A stretch of DNA of 64,000 bases from Mucilaginibacter ginsenosidivorans (GTDB taxonomy: Bacteria; Bacteroidota; Bacteroidia; Sphingobacteriales; Sphingobacteriaceae), in the NCBI RefSeq assembly GCF_007971025.1, contig NZ_CP042436.1:3720001-3784000 (forward strand), read 5' to 3'. Every line of letters begins with the position of its first letter. Within the stretch, counting starts at the first letter, position 1. The notes beneath the pieces are model-generated. The model did no database searches and was not told the origin of the DNA. It was given only the letters and a program-made list of their open reading frames with translations. The translations under genes and the position numbers were made by a program. Below are positions 52,923 through 60,671 of the stretch, in pieces.

Positions 52923-54167
52923 ATGACAGACACTACACACAGGGCATTGCTTCAAAGCAGTGCTGTTTGCGATTCCATGTGCAACAAGCACGCAACTATA
53001 AGTGGTCAGCCAAATCTCAGCTTTTTTGCACAAGTGAAAGAGTTCTTTGTTAAAATGTTCAGTACAGTCGACTGGCCGCCGAGATGGCATTGCGGCAGCT
53101 GGACCGATTTTCATGGGTGGCTGTATATCCTGTCGGACCTATCAATATGGGCGGCATATTTTGCAATTCCTTTCCTGCTTTACAGAATGGTGAAAAAAAG
53201 GAAAGATATCCCGTTCCATACCATCTTCTTTTTGTTCATTGCTTTTATTTTGTTGTGCGGCACCACGCATTTGCTGGACGCAATCATATTCTGGTGGCCG
53301 GCTTATCGGTTGAGTGCATTAGTCAGGATGCTGACCGGAATTGTTTCCATTTTTACAGTTTATGCTTTATATAAAATAATGCCGATGGTGTATAATCTGC
53401 GGACATTAAGCGATGTAGAGGCTGAGATAACCGAACGAAAAAAGGCTGAACAGGAGGCTGAAACACGGCTGGTGATGCAACACGCAGCGGAAGAACTGAT
53501 GGCCCGGAAGGACGAATTTATGAGTATTGCCAGCCACGAATTAAAAACTCCGATCACCAGTGTTAAGGCTTCGCTGCAAATTATCGAGCGTATAGCTGAA
53601 AAAGACGGAAACATGCAGGAAGCTGCGCCCTTTGTCAGCAAAGCGGTAAAACAGGTGAACAAACTAACAGAGATCATTCACGACCTGATGGATGTAACCA
53701 GGATTCAGGGTGGAAAACTTGAACTGGTAAAAACTGAATTCGATTTGATGGAAATGATCAGTGAAGCGGTTGAACAATGCGGCGCGGACGACAGGCATGA
53801 GGTAACTATAGAAGGCGACGAAGTAGTGATGATACATGCTGACCGGAACAGGCTTGAACAGGTTGTAAGTAATTTATTAACTAACGCTTTTAAGTACTCA
53901 GATGAAAGTAAACCGGTTACAATTTCTGTTGCCAAACTGCGGGACGGCAGTGTAAAGGTAGAAGTGATAGACCGTGGGATCGGCATCCCGACGAATAAGA
54001 TCGAGCATATTTTTGATCGTTTTTATCGTGTGGATAATTCCTCGAAATATTTTACGGGGATAGGCCTTGGGCTGTACATTTCGTCGGAGATAGTAAAGCG
54101 GCACAATGGGGAAATAGGGGTGAACAGCACCGCCGGTGAAGGATCAACGTTTTGGTTCATAGTATAG
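52923..54167 (+). CDS. Histidine kinase with ethylene-receptor-like membrane domain
   Basis: The 414-residue protein has three membrane helices (about 65-155) that match the ethylene-binding domain of plant ETR1. Residues D72, Y79, I82, P83, I109, C112 and H116 correspond, with a constant offset of 47, to ETR1 D25, Y32, I35, P36, I62, C65 and H69, including the Cu(I) ligands Cys and His in LLCGTTHLL. There is no GAF domain: a short coiled coil leads to HisKA (SHELKTPITSVK, H205) and HATPase (NLLTNAFKYSDE, GIGIPTNKI, GIGLGLYIS). It may respond to ethylene or another small ligand. No partner regulator is adjacent. Confidence 0.9.
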   Translation: MTDTTHRALLQSSAVCDSMCNKHATISGQPNLSFFAQVKEFFVKMFSTVDWPPRWHCGSWTDFHGWLYILSDLSIWAAYFAIPFLLYRMVKKRKDIPFHTIFFLFIAFILLCGTTHLLDAIIFWWPAYRLSALVRMLTGIVSIFTVYALYKIMPMVYNLRTLSDVEAEITERKKAEQEAETRLVMQHAAEELMARKDEFMSIASHELKTPITSVKASLQIIERIAEKDGNMQEAAPFVSKAVKQVNKLTEIIHDLMDVTRIQGGKLELVKTEFDLMEMISEAVEQCGADDRHEVTIEGDEVVMIHADRNRLEQVVSNLLTNAFKYSDESKPVTISVAKLRDGSVKVEVIDRGIGIPTNKIEHIFDRFYRVDNSSKYFTGIGLGLYISSEIVKRHNGEIGVNSTAGEGSTFWFIV

Positions 54168-54169
54168 AT

Positions 54170-54592
54170 TTATTCGCCCCAGGCAGTTATTACGATATTG
54201 CGCCGGTGGCCGTAGTTGCGGTGTTCGCAGAGATAAATGCCCTGCCATGTACCAAGATACAACCGGCCATTGCGGATAGGAATACTTACTGAGCTACCCA
54301 ACAAGGCAGCTTTCAGGTGCGCGGGCATATCGTCGGGGCCCTCGTCATCGTGCAGGTAACCCGGATCGTTTTCGGGCACAACCTTATTAAAATACATTTC
54401 AAAATCCTGTCTTACGGTGGGATCCGCATTTTCGTTAATGCAAAGCGATGCTGATGTATGCTGAATAAAAACCTGGCACATACCTGTGCGAATGCCACTT
54501 ATCTGGGGTAAAGCATTTATTATCTCATTGGTTATTAAATGGAAGCCCCTCTTACGTTCGCGCAGACCGATCTCCTGTTGAAATATCTTCAT
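54170..54592 (-). CDS. YjbQ-family protein (secondary thiamine-phosphate synthase-like)
   Basis: The 140-residue protein matches UPF0047/YjbQ: FIQHTSASLCINENADPTV, DDMPAHLKAALLGSSVSIP and LGTWQGIYLCEHRNYGHRR. The His residues probably bind a metal. Some members have thiamine-phosphate synthase activity in vitro; the physiological role is not settled. It overlaps the DUF3943 gene by one base and they form an operon. Confidence 0.9.
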   Translation of the reverse strand: MKIFQQEIGLRERKRGFHLITNEIINALPQISGIRTGMCQVFIQHTSASLCINENADPTVRQDFEMYFNKVVPENDPGYLHDDEGPDDMPAHLKAALLGSSVSIPIRNGRLYLGTWQGIYLCEHRNYGHRRNIVITAWGE

Positions 54593-56052
54593 TATTGTTT
54601 AATGATGCTTTTATTGTAGCCCGTAATAAACCTTACCGACAGGCGAACATAGGGATATTTTTTATCCGTATCGTCGAAATCAGCATAATTGCCGTGCAAA
54701 TTGAAATAGCCGGCCTCGGCAGAAAGTGAAAATCCATTCAGCAGGGCGTAAATAAATTCATTGGAGATAGCATGCAGGAAATAATCGGACTTATTACCAT
54801 TCAATGTTTTCATCCAGCCGCCGCGATAATTGACGCCGAGCGAGACTTTCGAATCGAAACTAACCCTGCCGCCGGCATTAATGGCAAAACCCGGGCCATA
54901 GTCGTAATTACGACCGTTATAAAGATGAGGGTCGGGCACGGCCGCGAGTAGCACTGGCCCGAGGCCGAACGATGTATTGAGGACGAACTTGCCTGGTAAG
55001 TTAACCTGGGAATATAGGTTCATTTTAACGCTTTGGGCCCCAAAGAAAAAAGCTGCATTATGGTAATAATCGTAATTGGCTGAAAGGATGGCGAGGTGTG
55101 TGTTGTTTTTGCCGTATATCTTCCAACCTGTTAGCGATCCATAAACGCTTACTATATTCAGTTTGGTGCTGTCATCCTGTCCAAATTCGGTTAGTATGGT
55201 GATATTGGTAAAGGGCACCTTAAAATTTTGGTTGGCATCGCCATATAATAATTTGATGCGCCCGTACCAGCCAAAACGCCCATTCTTAAAAGGGCTTTTG
55301 TTGTTTACGCTAAAATTCCGTAAACCGGCGTCAAATTCTACCTGAAGGCGCGAAGAATCATGATCGGTAGAATTGCCATAAATTTTTCCCCATTTTCCGT
55401 CGAGCAGTCGGTTGATACCATTAACGGGATTAACCAGCAACGCCAGCACTTCGCTTGCCTGGCGCTTAAGCCCGCGCGAACGGTTATTGACAATTTTGTT
55501 GGATAGGCGGTAAGTCATTTCGCCCAGGATTATTCCCCCGAAACTGGTATTAATAAAGTCGTTTGGAGCAGGCGCCTGGTTCTCTGCGGCTGTTTCCCAT
55601 ATATAACTCCCTACAAAGGCAGCAGGGGCCGACTGCCAGAAGCTGTATCCATTTGTCCGAAATGTATTGAAAAAATAATTGCCATGATAAGGATGGCCAA
55701 ATTGGTTGGTTTGAAATTCGTCGTTATCCCAGGCCCAATTGTTGAGATTCAAATTATGACCCACCGTTTTGAAAGATATTTTGGCATAGTCAGCCTTCCG
55801 TATATAACGGTCTATTGTCCAGGGAACTACCTCGGCCAGCACCAATTCGGTAGCGGCACGGCCAAAATGTTTCTTAGGAATATCAGGCTGCAGATAACGA
55901 AAGGAGGAATCCTTGGGATACAGCTTATATGAATTGACATACCGCTGCGCCCGTGCGCTAAAAGAAAAGGGAAGGGTCATTGAAATCACGAGGCTTAAAT
56001 AAGCGCACCGCTTCAGTTTAATTGTGCAGGACTGAGGATCAGCTTTCATCAA
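54592..56052 (-). CDS. DUF3943 outer-membrane-associated protein
   Basis: The 486-residue protein has a signal peptide (LVISMTLPFSFSARAQ) and a long beta-rich body, with many alternating aromatic strands such as GGRVSFDSKVSLGVNYRG and YVRLSVRF. The family is DUF3943. Its usual inner phrase NLNNWAWDNDEFQTNQFGHP and the polar/aromatic middle are present. It is probably in the outer membrane. Start at the first or second Met is open. It shares an operon with YjbQ. Function unknown. Confidence 0.8.
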   Translation of the reverse strand: MMKADPQSCTIKLKRCAYLSLVISMTLPFSFSARAQRYVNSYKLYPKDSSFRYLQPDIPKKHFGRAATELVLAEVVPWTIDRYIRKADYAKISFKTVGHNLNLNNWAWDNDEFQTNQFGHPYHGNYFFNTFRTNGYSFWQSAPAAFVGSYIWETAAENQAPAPNDFINTSFGGIILGEMTYRLSNKIVNNRSRGLKRQASEVLALLVNPVNGINRLLDGKWGKIYGNSTDHDSSRLQVEFDAGLRNFSVNNKSPFKNGRFGWYGRIKLLYGDANQNFKVPFTNITILTEFGQDDSTKLNIVSVYGSLTGWKIYGKNNTHLAILSANYDYYHNAAFFFGAQSVKMNLYSQVNLPGKFVLNTSFGLGPVLLAAVPDPHLYNGRNYDYGPGFAINAGGRVSFDSKVSLGVNYRGGWMKTLNGNKSDYFLHAISNEFIYALLNGFSLSAEAGYFNLHGNYADFDDTDKKYPYVRLSVRFITGYNKSIIKQ

Positions 56053-56131
56053 CCGGTAATAATTTTTTTATAAAACAACTCCGCCGCAGGATGTTTTAAT
56101 ATACAGGATTTAATCATAAACGCGAAAGAGA

Positions 56132-56317
56132 ATGCAACAAAACGAAAAGAGGAGCGCCGGCGTGCAAGGTAAGCCGACGTCAGACCGAGCTTTTTCAGAT
56201 CGTGCAGAAGCCACGAAATCAAGAGGTATAAGCAACGGTGGTGGGCAGCGGGCCGACCAAACCTCGAACCGCGATAACGAACGGAAAGTCGCCAATAAGC
56301 GGCGTTCCATTTTATAA
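56132..56317 (+). CDS. Small hydrophilic disordered protein
   Basis: The 61-residue protein is almost all charged or polar (for example SDRAEATKSRGISNGGGQ and NRDNERKVANKRRSI). It looks disordered and basic and may bind nucleic acid or protect proteins. A terminator directly follows it and an A/G-rich site (GAAAGAGA) precedes ATG. It stands between divergent and converging genes. Function unknown; existence is supported by the terminator. Confidence 0.5.
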   Translation: MQQNEKRSAGVQGKPTSDRAFSDRAEATKSRGISNGGGQRADQTSNRDNERKVANKRRSIL

Positions 56318-56321
56318 TGCA

Positions 56322-56348
56322 AATAGCCGCATAAGCGGCTATTTTTTT
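56322..56348 (+). terminator. Terminator after the small hydrophilic gene
   Basis: AATAGCCGC pairs exactly with GCGGCTATT over a four-base loop and is followed by TTTTT. It overlaps the stop of the converging DUF1801 gene, which shares the hairpin. Confidence 0.7.
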
Positions 56349-56731
56349 GACATGGCCTTTACCTCGTTCTCCTGTATCCTTGCTCTCACAATTTTTTCTA
56401 TAAGCGCAACCGGCAGCGGTACGCCCGGCGAAAAATGAATAGTTGCGCCGGAAAGTTTTACTCCCTTCAGGTCGTCCTTCATTTTCTTCACCAGCGGCGG
56501 GCTCATGGTATATAAGCTGGAGAAATTTCTATTAACGCCGATACCAACCAGCATATAATGATGTTTAAAGCATGGCACCTGGTAGCTGATAGATTCGATA
56601 GCCTGCGGGGCCAGGCTCCTGATGATGGAACGAAGCTCATGCAGCGCGGGCCGGAAAGCTTCGGGCTGCATGGCTATATATTCGTCGATAGTTTTTGGAG
56701 TTATCTCGTTATGCCTGCTCATAGGCTTCAT
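56339..56731 (-). CDS. DUF1801/YdhG-family protein
   Basis: The 130-residue protein has the DUF1801 pattern: IDEYIAMQPEAFRPALHELR, APQAIESISYQVPCFKHHYM and LKGVKLSGATIHFSPGVPLP. Related B. subtilis YdhG (Fra) is an iron chaperone, which is suggestive only. The start is either of two close ATGs, both inside the upstream gene's last codons. It overlaps the VOC gene by about 23 bases, so they are co-translated. Confidence 0.85.
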   Translation of the reverse strand: MKPMSRHNEITPKTIDEYIAMQPEAFRPALHELRSIIRSLAPQAIESISYQVPCFKHHYMLVGIGVNRNFSSLYTMSPPLVKKMKDDLKGVKLSGATIHFSPGVPLPVALIEKIVRARIQENEVKAMSKK

Positions 56732-57182
56732 GCAATTTTGCTATGTCGAATTTAGTCATTTGCATCATAGCTTTCATTACCGCGCTTACTTTTTCAGGAT
56801 CCGGATCGTTGAGATATTGGCCCATAACATTAGGTACCACCTGCCAGGTAACGCCAAATTTATCATCGAGCCAGCCGCATTGATTGGTTTTACCGCCGTC
56901 GCCCAGCTTTTCCCAGTAATGATCCACTTCCTCCTGGGTTTCGCAACGAATAAAAAAAGACGTGGCAGGAGAAAATTTAAATAAGGGGCCGCCGTTAAGC
57001 GCCGCAAAACCGACCCCATTCAATTCAAATTCGACGTACATGACATCGCCGGGCGTGCCGGGGCCTGCTTCGCCATAGCGGTTTATTCGGGTAACTTTTG
57101 AATCTTTAAATACGGAAAGATAAAAATTCATGGCTTCCTCGGCCTGGTTCTCAAACCAAAGGAAAGGGGTGATCTGTTGCAT
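56709..57182 (-). CDS. VOC-family protein, PhnB-like
   Basis: The 157-residue protein has the PhnB-like half-module: MQQITPFLWFENQAEEAMNF, VMYVEFELNGVGFAALNGGP and DDKFGVTWQVVPNVMGQYL. VOC proteins bind metals and catalyse isomerase, lyase or resistance reactions, but this one's substrate is unknown. It has its own -7 box and is followed by DUF1801. Confidence 0.87.
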   Translation of the reverse strand: MQQITPFLWFENQAEEAMNFYLSVFKDSKVTRINRYGEAGPGTPGDVMYVEFELNGVGFAALNGGPLFKFSPATSFFIRCETQEEVDHYWEKLGDGGKTNQCGWLDDKFGVTWQVVPNVMGQYLNDPDPEKVSAVMKAMMQMTKFDIAKLHEAYEQA

Positions 57183-57221
57183 AATGTTTTCTTTTAAGTT
57201 TTAACTGATGTTTTATAGCAT

Positions 57222-57229
57222 CAAAGATA
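57222..57229 (-). promoter_or_regulatory. -7 promoter box of the VOC/DUF1801 operon
   Basis: TATCTTTG on the minus strand matches TAnnTTTG, 39 bases before the VOC ATG. Confidence 0.5.
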
Positions 57230-57339
57230 CATGGCGTATCCGGCCCGGTGTATAGGCTGTTTGCGACATTCGCGGGGGGCGGATGAGGCAGGATTGGCCA
57301 GCCTTTTTAAATACCGCAGCTATCCTTAAATTTACGCTT

Positions 57340-57780
57340 ATGAATGATGACCTGCATTTGCGTATTATACTGATCAGCCCGCCGGCGGATGTTGATTTTG
57401 GCCTGCAATCAGGCTCGGGAAATAAGTATAAAACTGTGCAAAAACAGGTATCTGGCAACGGAGACCTGTTATTTGTATTATCCGTAAAAATAAAAAATGA
57501 TAAGGACGGTAACATCGATTTTGCCGGGCCTTTTGTACAAGGTAGTAAAGGCGAAAGGTTTATATACATCGATATAGGCACTTATGCCGGTAACCCGGAA
57601 TCGGAATGGGGACGGCGACTAAAAATCCCTTTAAGGGATATACCAGTTAGTGTTATTGAAAAATTGCAGCCTGACAATAAATTGATACTGGAAACACGCG
57701 TGCCGGGCATGGGAAAGGATGGCGGACCAAACTGTGCGACAGTGAAGCCTTTTGAAGGATGGCACGCGGTGCCCGTATAA
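57340..57780 (+). CDS. DUF5990-like hypothetical protein
   Basis: The 146-residue protein starts at MNDDLHLRIILISPP. An upstream in-frame ATG adds 19 residues from the intergenic region. It contains VDFGLQSGSGNKYKTVQKQ, FAGPFVQGSKGERFIYIDIG and LILETRVPGMGKDGGPNCAT, which fits the DUF5990 family of unknown function. It is followed five bases later by a VOC gene on the same strand. Confidence 0.75.
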   Translation: MNDDLHLRIILISPPADVDFGLQSGSGNKYKTVQKQVSGNGDLLFVLSVKIKNDKDGNIDFAGPFVQGSKGERFIYIDIGTYAGNPESEWGRRLKIPLRDIPVSVIEKLQPDNKLILETRVPGMGKDGGPNCATVKPFEGWHAVPV

Positions 57781-57785
57781 CTAAA

Positions 57786-58163
57786 ATGAGCATAAGAATA
57801 GTCCCCGTATTCAAGGTCCGCGACCTTAGACAAGCCATAGCATTTTACACCAAAGTGCTGGATTTTGAATTGCCGTATGCAGAAGAAGACGCGTATCAAT
57901 GGGGAGGCGCCGACCTGGTAAAAGGCGGCTCGGAACTACAACTGACCACCTATGAAAGCGATAGCCTGTTTGGCTCGGTGGTAAATATTTGGGTGGATGA
58001 TGTGGATGACCTGTTCCAAAAATATATCAGCAGGGGCCTTGATACCTCGCGCAAAAAAGAATCCCCCGTGCACCAGGGTCCGCTTAACCAAACATGGGGC
58101 ACACGGGAGTTTTATGTAACCGACAGCGACGGCAATACACTGCGGTTCTGTAAGGTATTGTAG
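57786..58163 (+). CDS. VOC-family (glyoxalase/bleomycin-resistance-like) protein
   Basis: The 125-residue protein starts at MSIRIVPVFKVRDL and shows VRDLRQAIAFYTKVLDFELP, VNIWVDDVDDLFQKYISRG and the final REFYVTDSDGNTLRFCK, the glyoxalase-like VOC plan. A chloride-binding or antibiotic-binding role is possible; substrate unknown. It is co-directional with the DUF5990 gene. Confidence 0.85.
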   Translation: MSIRIVPVFKVRDLRQAIAFYTKVLDFELPYAEEDAYQWGGADLVKGGSELQLTTYESDSLFGSVVNIWVDDVDDLFQKYISRGLDTSRKKESPVHQGPLNQTWGTREFYVTDSDGNTLRFCKVL

Positions 58164-58168
58164 CCGAT

Positions 58169-58606
58169 CTATTTCTTCACCGTTTTTACGGCACCATTTT
58201 TAACAGCCTTGGGAGCCGCGGGTTTTGCCGTAGTTTTTGGTGCGGTTCCGGCTTTTGCAGGGGCTGGTTTTGTAACAGTCGCCTTAGCGGCAGTTTTATT
58301 AGTTGCAGATGCCGGCTTTGGTGCTTTGGCCTCCTTCGTAACTACAGGTGCCTTAGCTACCGGTTTAACAATAGTTTCCTTAACGGGCGCGGCAGCAGGT
58401 GCGGCAGGTTTAGGAGTTTCTTTCACCGCGAAACCCTTAACCAGCTTTTTGGCCAGTTTTTTTGATTCCTTTTCAATGTCAATATGCGTCTTATCACCCA
58501 GTTCGGCTGTAATTGTTGTTAAAAAATTTTCGAGGCGCTTTTGGATGGATTCTTTTATCTGTTTTTTGGCACCTTTTCCCTGTGCCTGAGATTTTTCTTT
58601 TTTCAT
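58169..58606 (-). CDS. Histone-H1-like Lys/Ala/Pro-rich DNA-binding protein
   Basis: The 145-residue protein starts at MKKEKSQAQGKG (an upstream ATG adds six residues). Its first half is helical and charged (RLENFLTTITAELGDKTHI). The second half is a long repetitive tail of KPAAPAAAP-, KPASA- and KTTAKPAA-like words, typical of bacterial H1-like proteins that coat DNA. Bacteroidota carry several of these. Its complement contains a long open frame that is only an artefact of the repetitive tail. Confidence 0.82.
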   Translation of the reverse strand: MKKEKSQAQGKGAKKQIKESIQKRLENFLTTITAELGDKTHIDIEKESKKLAKKLVKGFAVKETPKPAAPAAAPVKETIVKPVAKAPVVTKEAKAPKPASATNKTAAKATVTKPAPAKAGTAPKTTAKPAAPKAVKNGAVKTVKK

Positions 58607-58621
58607 AACGGAGTTTGATGT

Positions 58622-58629
58622 CAAATGTA
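58622..58629 (-). promoter_or_regulatory. -7 promoter box of the H1-like gene
   Basis: TACATTTG on the minus strand matches TAnnTTTG, 15 bases before the ATG. Confidence 0.55.
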
Positions 58630-58807
58630 AGTTACATAAATATAAATCTAATATTATATTTATGTTAAGTGATTTACGATCTGCCAGTTAAAGTAAACAA
58701 CAGTTTAAAACCCGTTTTCGTAAGGGTTATGCTGGTAAAAAGCGGTAATATGAATAGCCAGGCAAGGTGATTACTTCGTTATCCCTGTTTTTTTATAAAT
58801 TTAAAAA

Positions 58808-59173
58808 ATGGAACATAAAGCTAAATCGATCCGGCCCTTTATCGGGGCAAAAAACTTTGAGATATCCCGTAGTTTTTACCGCGACCTGGGGTTTGAAGAA
58901 AAAGTTTTATTTCCAAACATGTCGTTATTCACAAGCGGCGGGCTCGGCTTTTACCTGCAGGACGGTTACGTGAAAGATTGGATAGATAACCTGATGGTAT
59001 TTATGGAAGTTGACGATGTCGATCGCTTTTGGAACGAATTGACGACGTTGGACCTGCCATCGAAATACAAAGGTGTGCGGTTAACCCCGGTCAAAAGCTA
59101 CGACTGGGGCCGTGAATGTTTTGTGCACGATCCTTCGGGAGTGCTTTGGCATTTCGGGGAGTTTTCCCGGTAG
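58808..59173 (+). CDS. VOC-family protein, bleomycin-resistance-like
   Basis: The 121-residue protein has KSIRPFIGAKNFEISRSFYRDL, LGFYLQDGYVKDW, NLMVFMEVDDVDRFWNEL and RECFVHDPSGVLWHFGEF, the VOC fold with a bleomycin-resistance-like pattern. Substrate unknown. It stands alone ahead of the phosphoesterase gene. Confidence 0.84.
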   Translation: MEHKAKSIRPFIGAKNFEISRSFYRDLGFEEKVLFPNMSLFTSGGLGFYLQDGYVKDWIDNLMVFMEVDDVDRFWNELTTLDLPSKYKGVRLTPVKSYDWGRECFVHDPSGVLWHFGEFSR

Positions 59174-59241
59174 CAAACTACCATTACAATACGACAAAAT
59201 CAGCCGGCAGACCAAAGTTGCATTAAACGCGTTATGTTGTT

Positions 59242-60156
59242 ATGCGCGTCCTTCGTTATTCTTTACTATTGTTCGCATTCTTTTTGCCATTCTTAGCGTT
59301 GGCCCAGGAAAGAAAGACGGTAATAGCCTTCGCCAGCGATACCCAGGAACCGATGTGGGTTGAGAAGCTCTTCCTGAAGGCCGACCATAACCCGGAGGCC
59401 ACCAAACTTGTTTTCGGGGATGTCGATCAACTGCATCCCTCAGCTTTTTTTATACTGGGCGATGTGGTTTCCCTTGGTAAAAGCAATAAAGCCTGGAAAA
59501 ACATCGACGGTTATATCCGGCAGACTACGCACGATTCAATACCCGTGTATGCCACGCTCGGCAACCATGAGGTGATGTTCAACACCAAAAAAGGAACGAA
59601 GAATTTCCAGACAAGGTTCCCGATGTACAACCCCGCCGGCTATACCGAAGTTGTAGATTCAGTTGCGGTAATACTACTCAATTCCAATTTTGCCACAATG
59701 ACGAGAGAAGAGGCCGATAATCAAAATACCTGGTACCAAAATAAACTCAAAGCACTGGACGACGACCCTGCCATCCGGTTTGTTATCGTCGGATGCCATC
59801 ATTCGCCCTACACTAACAGCCGTATCGTAAAGCCTTCCGTTCCTGTGCAGGAGAATTTTGTGCCGCCTTTCGTAAGATCCAAAAAGTGTGTGTTATTTCT
59901 TTCGGGCCATTCACATAATTTTGAACGCTTTAAAGTTGATGGCAAAGATTTTTTGGTAATTGGGGGTGGTGGCGGACTGCACCAGCCCCTCAACAGTAAC
60001 AACGATCACATGCATGACCTTGCTGAAAGCTATAAGCCGGCTTTTCATTACCTTGAAGTAAGGCGGTTGGGGGATACGTTACAAATTACATCGCGCGAGC
60101 TTCGTAACGACTTTTCCGGTTTCGATGATGGATTAAATTTGAGCGTGCATTTTTAG
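59242..60156 (+). CDS. Exported calcineurin-like metallophosphoesterase
   Basis: The 304-residue protein has a signal peptide (LLLFAFFLPFLALAQ). Metal-binding motifs of the family are partly non-canonical: FASDTQEP (D-x-Q rather than D-x-H), LGDVVSLGKSN, TLGNHEVMFN, GCHHSPY and LSGHSHNFERF. A dinuclear metal site is still plausible. Substrate may be a phosphoester in the periplasm. It stands alone and is followed by a region with gene remnants and a tRNA. Confidence 0.85.
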   Translation: MRVLRYSLLLFAFFLPFLALAQERKTVIAFASDTQEPMWVEKLFLKADHNPEATKLVFGDVDQLHPSAFFILGDVVSLGKSNKAWKNIDGYIRQTTHDSIPVYATLGNHEVMFNTKKGTKNFQTRFPMYNPAGYTEVVDSVAVILLNSNFATMTREEADNQNTWYQNKLKALDDDPAIRFVIVGCHHSPYTNSRIVKPSVPVQENFVPPFVRSKKCVLFLSGHSHNFERFKVDGKDFLVIGGGGGLHQPLNSNNDHMHDLAESYKPAFHYLEVRRLGDTLQITSRELRNDFSGFDDGLNLSVHF

Positions 60157-60204
60157 AACAACAAAGCCACCGTAAAGCCGGATGCTTTTAACCGTTACCG
60201 GTTA

Positions 60205-60330
60205 TTAGAGCTTGGTCATCCAGATATTAATATCCTGATCGGTCGGTATGTCCAATTTTTTCTTTATCCTGTATTTTGCCCGCTACCGTCATTGTTCGCG
60301 TACTCGTTGATGGTTACAAAACAATAAATT
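60205..60330 (-). pseudogene. Decayed C-terminal remnant of a LuxR-type HTH regulator
   Basis: On the minus strand the frame RAKYRIKKKLDIPTDQDI then NIWMTKL and stop resembles the end of Bacteroidota LuxR-type helix-turn-helix proteins (pattern YRIRKKL). The frame breaks with a stop just before it. The preceding part continues one base out of phase (TRTMTVAGK). No start or longer domain is seen. It is a faint resemblance. Confidence 0.3.
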
Positions 60331-60396
60331 TGGCACAGCTATTTATTGTTTATGTAGAAATAAAACAACTTTAGAAATATTCTAAAACGGTTTTAA

Positions 60397-60468
60397 GTAC
60401 CCACGGCCGGTCCCTATAACTATCGGGACGAATCAGCACAGCCTTGCTACCATAAGTGTTTGAGACCT
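60397..60468 (-). pseudogene. Degenerate partial copy of tRNA-Leu
   Basis: Between the anticodon arm and the 3' end, 35 of 43 aligned bases match the intact tRNA-Leu about 85 bases away, including GGTCTCAAACAC and CAAGGC. GTACCCA of the acceptor end is also kept. An inserted TCCC...GGGA hairpin splits the T arm and the 5' half is missing. It is not functional. It may be the scar of an element that once used this tRNA as its insertion site. Confidence 0.6.
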
Positions 60469-60520
60469 GTGTTGAGTTTCTCAGAATATGAAATATAAAC
60501 AGATGCCATAAGGCTAAAGT

Positions 60521-60550
60521 AAAAAAGCTTCAGAAGATCTGAAGCTTTTT
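60521..60550 (-). terminator. Terminator of tRNA-Leu(CAA)
   Basis: AAAAAGCTTCAG pairs exactly with CTGAAGCTTTTT over a five-base loop, giving U-rich ends in both directions. It lies three bases after the tRNA 3' end. Confidence 0.75.
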
Positions 60551-60553
60551 CGG

Positions 60554-60637
60554 TACCCAGAGCCGGGGTCGAACCGGCACGGCCTTGCAGCCATTGGTGT
60601 TTGAGACCAACGCGTCTACCGATTCCGCCATCTGGGC
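60554..60637 (-). tRNA. tRNA-Leu, anticodon CAA
   Basis: An 84-base class II tRNA. The acceptor arm GCCCAGA pairs with TCTGGGT (one G-U at the end). The anticodon stem TTGGT/ACCAA holds loop CTCAAAC, giving CAA for UUG codons. The variable arm and T arm (GGTTCGACC) are regular. CCA is not encoded; CCG follows, so the tail is added by tRNA nucleotidyltransferase. It is transcribed from a promoter inside the end of hscB and has its own terminator. Confidence 0.95.
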
Positions 60638-60671
60638 ATTGGGTTGATGAACGGTGGATTAGTTCGTTCAT

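Noticed and set aside
58209..58589. 126-codon frame rich in Ala and Gly on the plus strand
   Set aside because: It is the complement of the Lys/Ala/Pro-rich tail of the H1-like gene; low-complexity codons create an open frame by chance.
60447..60671. 74-codon frame on the minus strand
   Set aside because: It covers the tRNA-Leu gene and its promoter region and has no protein similarity.
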